Positions 1-3,713 of a DNA stretch of 5,628 nt are shown piece after piece. Origin of the DNA: Pseudomonadota bacterium. Lineage in GTDB: Bacteria; Pseudomonadota; Gammaproteobacteria; Xanthomonadales; Xanthomonadaceae. A model generated the notes under the pieces. That model was not told the origin of the DNA and searched no databases. It worked only from the letters and a program-made list of their open reading frames with translations. Made by a program: the position numbers and the translations under genes. The stretch covers positions 1-5,628 of the forward strand of contig JAFAEU010000157.1 of assembly GCA_023423855.1 (NCBI GenBank), written 5' to 3'. Positions within the stretch are counted from its first letter, which is position 1, and each line of letters opens with the position of its first letter.

Positions 1-461
1 GGCGTCCAGCGCGCGTACAGCCCGGGCGATACCGACTGCTGCAGCGTCGCGCCGTCCGGGTTCCTGCGCGCCTTCAGCAGCGACGGCAGCAACAGCATGC
101 CGCGGAACATGCCGACGCCGGCGTCGAGCGTGAACGACGGCGACAGCAGCACGCGCTGCGAGCGAGCGACCACCGACTCGACCCCGGCCGACTCCCACTG
201 CATCCGCCTGGGCAGCGGCGACACCGTCGCCAGCAGGTACAGCGTGTGCCCGTCCTTGTGCACCTTCCACAGGCCCGGTCCCGGCAGCGCGCCGGACACG
301 ACGACCGTTTCGATGTCGACGATGCCGGCGCGGGGCAGCGGCGCCTGCGGCATCTCCGGCGCCGCCTCCGGCAATGCCTCCTGCAGCGTCCCTGCCGGCT
401 GCTGCGCCAGGGCTGCGAACGACATCCACATCAGCATCGCGCACCACCACGTGCGACGCAT
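1..461 (-). CDS. TraB/GumN family protein, N-terminal part (3' end off window)
   Basis: The 153 visible residues start with a likely Sec signal peptide (M1 to about A19, hydrophobic run with Trp and Met, cleavage after ALA before QQ), so the product is probably periplasmic or exported. A Pro/Ala-rich linker follows (about 22-45), then the start of a TraB/GumN-like domain (about 50 onward) with the family-type pattern LWKVHKDGHTLYLLATVSPL at 64-83 and QWES near 88-91. The biochemical role of bacterial GumN-like proteins is unsettled; the superfamily includes the Tiki metalloproteases. At the usual GTxH position this protein reads A78-T-V-S81, so the expected His is absent. The ATG is chosen for the signal peptide that follows and an AGGA-like ribosome binding site about 8-9 nt upstream. 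It starts 35 nt after the cupin gene stop, so the two are probably co-transcribed. The family call rests on pattern recognition of the N-terminal third only. Confidence 0.8.
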   Translation of the reverse strand, partial: MRRTWWCAMLMWMSFAALAQQPAGTLQEALPEAAPEMPQAPLPRAGIVDIETVVVSGALPGPGLWKVHKDGHTLYLLATVSPLPRRMQWESAGVESVVARSQRVLLSPSFTLDAGVGMFRGMLLLPSLLKARRNPDGATLQQSVSPGLYARWT

Positions 462-496
462 CGCCTGTTTCCTGGTCCAGGGCAGCAGCGCCCGGA

Positions 497-967
497 TCAT
501 CGATGGAGCGCGCCGAGGCGCCGAAGTTCCCGCGCCGCGTCGCCGTCGTCGGGCAACAGCTCGAAGCCTTCCCAGACGAAGCCCGGCGCGACCGTGCACG
601 CCACCAGCACCGCCTCATCGCCCGCCTGCGCACACTGCCACCTGCCCGCGGGCACGATGCACGACGCGCCGTCGCCCTGCGACGATGGACCGAGCCGCGT
701 CCGCGCAAGCGCGCGGCGATCCTCGTCGAACTGCCGGAGCTCCAGCACGCCACCCTGCTGCCAGTGCCAGGCCTCGTCGGCATCGACCCGGTGCCACCGG
801 CTGCATTCGCCGGCGGCCAACAGGTAACGGATCGCCGTCATCGCCGGACGACGATGGCCATTGGCTTCGACTTCGACCGTGGACGCATGGATGCGCCGGT
901 AGTGGCCGCCTTCCGGATGCGGTTCGAGTTCCAACGCTTCGATCAGGGTCTTCGCCAGATCATCCAT
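497..967 (-). CDS. Cupin domain protein, DUF985 (Cupin_5) family
   Basis: This 156-aa protein matches the length and motif order of the DUF985/Cupin_5 family, single-domain beta-barrel cupins. Visible motifs are HPEGGHYRR (17-25), WHRVDADEAWHW (58-69, with H59, E65 and H68 as plausible metal or ligand residues), PAGRWQCA (106-113) and CTVAPGFVWEGFEL (124-137). Some relatives have been proposed to bind sugars or nucleotides, but the physiological substrate is generally unknown, and I assign none. No signal peptide is present, so it is probably cytosolic. The start is supported by an AAGGTG ribosome binding site 5 nt upstream and by the usual short N-terminal helix before HPEGG. The leader carries two mutually exclusive hairpins, one with the ribosome binding site in its loop (see findings). 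It lies 96 nt after the 89-aa gene and 35 nt before the TraB/GumN gene, on the same strand. Confidence 0.92.
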   Translation of the reverse strand: MDDLAKTLIEALELEPHPEGGHYRRIHASTVEVEANGHRRPAMTAIRYLLAAGECSRWHRVDADEAWHWQQGGVLELRQFDEDRRALARTRLGPSSQGDGASCIVPAGRWQCAQAGDEAVLVACTVAPGFVWEGFELLPDDGDAARELRRLGALHR

Positions 968-1063
968 GCCGGCACCTTACCGGCTGCGGCCGGTCCCGGA
1001 GACGCAGGGGCCGAATCATTCGCCCTCCACGGCGGAACCGAAGCACGCGCCCTACTCCAATCT

Positions 1064-1333
1064 TCACGGAGGCAGCGCGCTCAACGACGCATTCAAGTGC
1101 GTCGCCTCCAGCAGCCTGCGCAACCGCATCTCCACGCCGCGCAGGTCGGCGAGGCCCTGCGGTGCGTACAGCGTGTACACCGGCCTGTCCCGGTTGCCGT
1201 GCAGCAGCTTGCGGCCCACGCTGACGTTGTTCGACCCGCTCGCGCGCCTCCAGATCTCGCGCAGCGCATCGGGCCCGATGCTGCCGCCACCGCTCAAGGT
1301 GAAGGTGAACAGGGCGATCTGGTGCCTGGACAT
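1064..1333 (-). CDS. Conserved-looking small protein of unknown function (89 aa)
   Basis: I do not recognise this family. The frame is open further upstream to 1591, but I start it at the ATG at 1333. A GGAG ribosome binding site lies 8 nt before this ATG, the following codons have the G/C third-position bias of real genes here, and the upstream extension looks non-coding. The product begins MSRHQIALFTFTLSGGG, suggesting a beta strand and a Gly turn. Then come a likely helix (PDALREIWRRA, 21-31), a polar stretch (SGSNNVSVGRKLL, 32-44), a second strand-like piece (PVYTLYAP, 51-58) and a basic amphipathic helix (about 62-79). There are no Cys residues, no membrane segment and no clear signal peptide. 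This regular pattern suggests a small folded alpha/beta domain rather than a spurious frame. It is the first of three same-strand genes, but the 96-nt gap to the cupin gene leaves co-transcription uncertain. Confidence 0.72.
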   Translation of the reverse strand: MSRHQIALFTFTLSGGGSIGPDALREIWRRASGSNNVSVGRKLLHGNRDRPVYTLYAPQGLADLRGVEMRLRRLLEATHLNASLSALPP

Positions 1334-1553
1334 GGAAACACTCCGTTCGGCCTCCGAGTATGCGCCCGAAGCGGCGTCCGCAGCGCGTTGCCGTCGATCG
1401 TAACGCCGCCTTACGTCCGCTTCGCGTAGGATGACGACTGCAACAGGCAAGTTGTCGTCTGCGTCCCGTCCGACCGCCTCCTGCGTCGCTCGCTGCGCTT
1501 TCCTCCACGCGTCACTGCCCCGCCAGCGGGGCGGCGCCTCTTCGGGAGCGTTC
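1334..1553. promoter_or_regulatory. Divergent intergenic region between the two small-gene groups
   Basis: This 220-nt gap separates two outward-facing transcription units, so both promoters should lie here. I could not identify a convincing -35/-10 pair on either strand. Near the plus-strand genes a perfect hairpin is visible: GCCCCGC at 1517-1523 and GCGGGGC at 1526-1532. A smaller hairpin (CTC at 1538-1540, GAG at 1546-1548) would overlap the GGAG ribosome binding site at 1545-1548 of the 45-aa gene. Codon bias in the open frames crossing this gap is poor, which supports it being non-coding. Promoter content is inferred from gene orientation only. Confidence 0.45.
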
Positions 1554-1691
1554 ATGCCGGGCGATCGGGTTCGCGAAATCAGGCACGCCATCGGTGGTCA
1601 CGGCTATCGCCTGCGCGTCCTCGGCGATACCCGGCAGTTCGCCGATCCCGACGGCAACGGCACGCACCTCAACCGCAGGCCCGACGCATGA
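1554..1691 (+). CDS. Small protein of unknown function (45 aa), coupled to the YkgJ-type gene
   Basis: A 45-residue frame starting MPGDRVREIRHAIGG and ending with a polar, Asp/Asn/Arg-rich tail (GDTRQFADPDGNGTHLNRR). I do not recognise it. The start is supported by a GGAG ribosome binding site at 1545-1548, 5 nt before the ATG, and by strong G/C third positions that begin at this ATG. The same frame stays open upstream to 1431, but with AT-rich third positions and no ribosome binding site, so I reject the longer form. Its TGA stop overlaps the next gene's ATG (ATGA at 1688-1691), the classic arrangement for translational coupling. It could be a true small protein or an upstream coupling frame that sets expression of the YkgJ-type gene. 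The sequence suggests one short basic helix, with no Cys and no membrane segment. Confidence 0.6.
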   Translation: MPGDRVREIRHAIGGHGYRLRVLGDTRQFADPDGNGTHLNRRPDA

Positions 1692-2005
1692 GCGCGGTCG
1701 CCGCGGAGAACGTCCCGCTGTGCGCGCGCTGCGATGCGGTGTGCTGCCGGCTGACCGTCGTGCTGCAGCCGGAAGACCGCATTCCCGCGCATCTCACCAC
1801 CCACACGCCAGCAGGCCTTGAAGTGATGGCGCGCGACGAGGAGGGCTGGTGCGTGGCCGTGGACGCCGCGCACATGCGCTGTTCCATCTACGACACCCGT
1901 CCCCGGGTGTGCCGGCGATTCACGATGGCCGGCCCCTATTGCCGCGAGATCCGCTCCGACTATCGCGACCGCAACGCCCGCGGCATCCCGCTGCAGTTCT
2001 ACTGA
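1688..2005 (+). CDS. YkgJ family cysteine cluster protein
   Basis: This 105-aa protein carries the cysteine layout of the YkgJ/UPF0153 group (CxxCxxCC-type putative zinc- or iron-binding proteins). Near the N-terminus is C12-x2-C15-x3-C19-C20, followed by C55, C65 in the segment CSIYDTRPRVCRRF (65-78, also C75), and C85. The eight Cys and the Y-x2-RP-x2-CR-x-F element are the family hallmark. The residues are positioned to bind a metal or Fe-S cluster, but the cellular role is unknown and I infer no reaction. It has no signal peptide and is probably cytosolic. The ATG overlaps the stop of the 45-aa gene upstream, implying coupled translation, and the following small gene starts 11 nt after its stop. 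Length is typical of the short members of the family. Confidence 0.9.
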   Translation: MSAVAAENVPLCARCDAVCCRLTVVLQPEDRIPAHLTTHTPAGLEVMARDEEGWCVAVDAAHMRCSIYDTRPRVCRRFTMAGPYCREIRSDYRDRNARGIPLQFY

Positions 2006-2016
2006 CCGGAGGCCCC

Positions 2017-2286
2017 ATGCCACGCCCGAAGAAGACCACGCCCCAGAGCCCGCCCGCCGAACCCCGGCCATCCGGCACCAGCAGGCTGTTCTCGCCGCGC
2101 AAGGACAAGGACAAGCCCTCGCTCACCCACGAGCGCATTGCCGAAGACCTGGAAACCTTCCGCAAGTCCGGCGGCACGATCGAGGTCCTCGGCACCACCC
2201 GCACCCTGAGCAGGATCGACCCGGACGACGACTCGTCGCCACCGCCGCGCCCGGCGAACGCTGCGCGCCCGAACCCCCACCGCTGA
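2017..2286 (+). CDS. Small charged protein of unknown function (89 aa)
   Basis: The product is a basic, Pro-rich N-terminal tail (1-35, KK, RPK and RKDKDK runs), a short predicted helix-turn-strand core (about 36-60, THERIAEDLETFRKSGGTIE then VLGTT), and an acidic patch DPDDD (68-72) followed by a Pro-rich end. The core resembles a motif of the form helix-F-x3-GG-x-I/V-x-x-V/L found in short proteobacterial proteins, including the C-terminal part of the Pseudomonas RNA-polymerase-binding protein SutA. That resemblance is from memory and weak, so I assign no function. The ATG at 2017 has a strong GGAGG ribosome binding site 5 nt upstream. The frame is open back to 1849, but that stretch lies inside the YkgJ-type gene and is a shadow. 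The gene follows the YkgJ-type gene by 11 nt and precedes the next by 17 nt, so it is in the same operon. Confidence 0.75.
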   Translation: MPRPKKTTPQSPPAEPRPSGTSRLFSPRKDKDKPSLTHERIAEDLETFRKSGGTIEVLGTTRTLSRIDPDDDSSPPPRPANAARPNPHR

Positions 2287-2303
2287 TCCCTACGGAGACC
2301 GAC

Positions 2304-2513
2304 TTGGCCAAGCCCAACTACGCATTCGAAAAGCGCCAGCGCGAGCTGGCGAAGAAGAAAAAGCAGGACGAAAAGGACGCCCGCAAGCGCGAGGCCCGCA
2401 ATTCGGCGCCGACGCAGCCACCCGAAGCACCTCCATCTGTCGAGGCACCCGCGGCGACACCTGACACGCCGGCCGTGCCCGTGCCCCGGATCCACCGCAG
2501 GGCCGCGTCCTAG
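2304..2513 (+). CDS. Lysine-rich small protein, TTG start (69 aa)
   Basis: A TTG codon starts this 69-aa protein, supported by a GGAG ribosome binding site 6 nt upstream and by the conserved-looking N-terminus MAKPNYAFEKRQRELAKKKK; there is no in-frame ATG alternative. Residues 8-33 form a highly charged Lys/Arg/Glu helix, and residues 34-63 form a Pro/Ala/Thr-rich tail that should be disordered. Short proteins with this N-terminal signature are, from memory, common hypothetical proteins in proteobacteria. The basic helix could bind nucleic acid or ribosomes, but this is conjecture. It is the last of four closely spaced plus-strand genes. No clear intrinsic terminator follows: nearby hairpins lack a T-tract. 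Confidence 0.75.
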   Translation: MAKPNYAFEKRQRELAKKKKQDEKDARKREARNSAPTQPPEAPPSVEAPAATPDTPAVPVPRIHRRAAS

Positions 2514-2822
2514 CGCAGCAGCGCGACCCTCTCCCGCACGGGCGCCTCCAGGCGCGACGGGATCCAACGGGAAACCCGCATCGCGGGCAAATCCGGAAAG
2601 GCAGCCTGTCATTTCGACCGCAGGGAGAAATCTCCTGTCCGGCGCAGGAAGAAGATTTCTCCCTGCGGTCGAAATGACACGGACAGGGACAGGGATACGG
2701 CTACGGACTCGGGCAACAGGAATGCGCTGAACGCATGGGCGGCCTGGTTCGCGACGGCGATCCATTCCCGATCCGATCACCTGCCGCAGGGCATTCGCCA
2801 CTCGAACCGGGAAAGAACCCAC
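2514..2822. other. Non-coding gap between convergent units (309 nt)
   Basis: I see no gene with credible codon bias or ribosome binding site here. The gap holds small GC-rich hairpins (GCGCCT 2542-2547 with AGGCGC 2550-2555; CCCGC 2575-2579 with GCGGG 2583-2587), neither followed by a T-tract. It also holds the long palindromic repeat at 2607-2679 and a short tandem GGACAG duplication (2681-2692). The flanking units point at each other: the small-gene cassette on the plus strand and the tRNA on the minus strand. The stretch 2700-2820 shows nothing I can interpret. Confidence 0.6.
2607..2679. repeat. Long palindromic repeat (REP/MITE-like), 27-bp arms
   Basis: The left arm 2607-2633 (starting TGTCATTTCGACCGCAGG) and right arm 2653-2679 are exact reverse complements over 27 bp, separated by a 19-nt spacer. 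A CCTG (2634-2637) and CAGG (2645-2648) pair inside the spacer would extend the stem. The arms are more AT-rich than the surroundings. The core CATTTCGACCGCAGGGAGAAATCT resembles palindromic repeats that I recall as dispersed in intergenic regions of Xanthomonadaceae and some other bacteria. The position between convergent units is typical for such elements. No transposase is nearby. A role as a bidirectional transcription barrier is possible but not shown; there is no T-tract. Confidence 0.85.
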
Positions 2823-2849
2823 AAAAAACCCCGGGCTTGCCGGGGCTTT
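2823..2849 (-). terminator. Intrinsic terminator of tRNA-Pro
   Basis: Read on the minus strand, a stem AAAGCCCCGG (2849-2840), loop CAAGC (2839-2835) and CCGGGGTTTT (2834-2825) form a 10-bp hairpin with one G-T pair, ending in a run of six T (2828-2823). It begins 14 nt after the tRNA CCA end, so it should end tRNA-Pro transcription and any readthrough from the merR side. Confidence 0.9.
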
Positions 2850-2862
2850 CTGGACCGCGAAT

Positions 2863-2939
2863 TGGTCGGGGTAGCCGGATTTGAACCGACGACCACTTGT
2901 CCCCCAGACAAGTGCGCTACCAGGCTGCGCTATACCCCG
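2863..2939 (-). tRNA. tRNA-Pro (anticodon GGG), CCA encoded
   Basis: This 77-nt tRNA folds into a full cloverleaf. The acceptor stem CGGGGTA pairs with TACCCCG; the D stem is GCGC/GCGC around AGCCTGGTA. The anticodon arm is CTTGT / CTGGGGG / ACAAG, with anticodon GGG at 2905-2903 (reads CCC and CCU). The variable region is TGGTC, and the T arm is GTCGG / TTCAAAT / CCGGC with one G-T pair. The genome encodes the 3' CCA. The unpaired-type first pair C1 with G72 is characteristic of bacterial tRNA-Pro. It has its own -10 box 10 nt upstream and an intrinsic terminator downstream. The 3' end is not duplicated in this window, so there is no sign of integration at the tRNA. Confidence 0.97.
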
Positions 2940-2949
2940 GTGGGTGCGG

Positions 2950-2955
2950 ATTATA
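2950..2955 (-). promoter_or_regulatory. -10 box of tRNA-Pro promoter
   Basis: A perfect TATAAT hexamer on the minus strand ends 10 nt before the tRNA 5' end, so transcription should start near 2943. The -35 region at 16-18 nt spacing is not TTGACA-like. The discriminator between -10 and start is GC-rich (CCGCACC), as at many stable-RNA promoters under stringent control; that regulation is inferred from the pattern. Confidence 0.75.
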
Positions 2956-3010
2956 GCGCGCCGCGGGACTCATCGCCCCCGCGATCCGGCTGAACGCGCC
3001 GGCGCGCCGG

Positions 3011-3028
3011 AAACCCGTTGCGGAACGG
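3011..3028 (-). terminator. Possible weak terminator after merR
   Basis: Just after the merR stop, the minus strand can form a CCGTT (3028-3024), CCGC loop, AACGG (3019-3015) hairpin followed by G and TTT (3013-3011). The stem is only 5 bp and the T-tract only 3, so termination would be partial at best; readthrough into the tRNA is plausible. A 12-bp perfect palindrome CCGGCGCGCCGG (2999-3010) follows immediately. Confidence 0.25.
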
Positions 3029-3033
3029 CCGCG

Positions 3034-3390
3034 CTACCGCTTCAGCAACTGCAGGATCTCCTCCAGCTCCATCCGCACCTGGCGCACGATCTGGCTGCTC
3101 ATCGCCGATTCCTGCTTCGCGCCCTCGCCCTCCAGGCGCAGGCGGGCGCCGCCGATCGTGTAGCCCTGCTCATACAGCAGACCACGGATCTGGCGCACCA
3201 TCAGCACGTCGTGCCGCTGGTAGTAGCGGCGGTTGCCGCGGCGCTTGACCGGGCTCAGGCTCGGGAATTCGGTCTCCCAGTAGCGCAGCACGTGCGGCTT
3301 GACGTCGCACAGCTCGCTGACCTCGCCGATGGTGAAGTAACGCTTGGCCGGGATCGGCGGGAGTTCGCGGTTGCTTCCGGGGTCAAGCAT
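3034..3390 (-). CDS. Short MerR-family transcriptional regulator downstream of ihfA
   Basis: A 118-aa MerR-type protein. The winged helix-turn-helix is clear: [22 protein letters not shown] (18-39), the wing [13 protein letters not shown] (50-62), and the second helix pair with [16 protein letters not shown] (68-83). It ends in a coiled-coil-like helix (about 98-117) suited to dimerisation. Unlike metal-sensing MerR proteins it has no C-terminal effector domain and no metal-binding Cys pair; the single Cys is C28 in the HTH. It belongs with the MlrA-like short regulators. The target is unknown. Its ATG lies inside the end of ihfA (8-nt overlap, ATGCTTGA), with AGGGGG 6 nt upstream as ribosome binding site, so translation is probably coupled. 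Downstream come the tRNA-Pro promoter and gene. From memory, the same neighbour follows ihfA in Pseudomonas and Xanthomonas, which supports orthology. Confidence 0.94.
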   Translation of the reverse strand: MLDPGSNRELPPIPAKRYFTIGEVSELCDVKPHVLRYWETEFPSLSPVKRRGNRRYYQRHDVLMVRQIRGLLYEQGYTIGGARLRLEGEGAKQESAMSSQIVRQVRMELEEILQLLKR

Positions 3391-3694
3391 CCTGTGCCCC
3401 CTGCGCTCCGGTGTAGGTCTCGACGCGTTCCTTCAGCTTCTGGCCCGGACGGAAGGTGACCACGGTGCGGGCGGAGATCGGGATCTCCTCGCCGGTCTTG
3501 GGGTTGCGGCCGGGGCGCTCGTTCTTGCGGCGCAGGTCGAAGTTGCCGAAGCCCGACAGCTTCACCTGGCGGCCCTGTTCGAGCGCCTCGCGCAGCACGT
3601 CGAAGAACGCGTCGACGAATTCCTTCGCCTCGCGCTTGTTGAGGCCGACTTCCTCGTAGAGCTTTTCGGCCATTTCCGCTTTGGTCAACGCCAC
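3383..3694 (-). CDS. ihfA: Integration host factor subunit alpha
   Basis: IhfA pairs with IhfB to form the nucleoid protein that binds the DNA minor groove at specific sites and bends DNA sharply, affecting transcription, replication and recombination. The 103-aa product begins (M)[11 protein letters not shown] and carries the full HU/IHF fold. The helices lie at about 3-44, followed by the signature [21 protein letters not shown] (48-68). P65 in the beta arm corresponds to the intercalating proline of the alpha subunit. I chose the GTG at 3694: it gives the normal family N-terminus and length and follows a GGGGGA ribosome binding site by 5 nt. The frame remains open to 3787, but those residues lie within the pheT coding region and have no family match. 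It sits 19 nt after the pheT stop and overlaps merR by 8 nt. A promoter inside pheT is possible, as in Escherichia coli, but I cannot identify one. Confidence 0.97.
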   Translation of the reverse strand: MALTKAEMAEKLYEEVGLNKREAKEFVDAFFDVLREALEQGRQVKLSGFGNFDLRRKNERPGRNPKTGEEIPISARTVVTFRPGQKLKERVETYTGAQGAQDA

Positions 3695-3713
3695 GCTGTC
3701 CCCCGAGGCAACA

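Noticed and set aside
97..1224. Long plus-strand open frame (375 codons), and another at 374-1429
   Set aside because: They run antisense to the TraB/GumN, cupin and 89-aa genes, give Arg/Pro/Ala-rich low-complexity protein without recognisable motifs, and are typical shadows in high-GC DNA.
1404..1432. TAGGAT at 1427-1432 as a -10 box for the plus-strand cassette
   Set aside because: No -35-like hexamer at 16-18 nt spacing; TTACGT lies only 10 nt upstream.
1431..1553. Earlier ATG (1431) for the 45-aa gene
   Set aside because: Third codon positions are not GC-biased before 1554, and the only purine-rich stretch touches the ATG without spacing.
1334..1591. N-terminal extension of the 89-aa minus-strand gene to 1591
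   Set aside because: The extension overlaps the start of the divergent 45-aa gene, has poor codon bias, and the ATG at 1333 has a good ribosome binding site.
1920..2822. 300-codon minus-strand frame
   Set aside because: It runs antisense to the YkgJ-type gene and two small genes and through the palindromic repeat; its translation is Arg/Gly-rich with no family features.
2863..2939. tRNA-Pro as an integration (att) site
   Set aside because: I found no repeat of the tRNA 3' end elsewhere in the window and no integrase gene.
2999..3010. CCGGCGCGCCGG palindrome as a regulatory operator
   Set aside because: It is a pure GC palindrome easily produced by composition; nothing links it to a binding protein.
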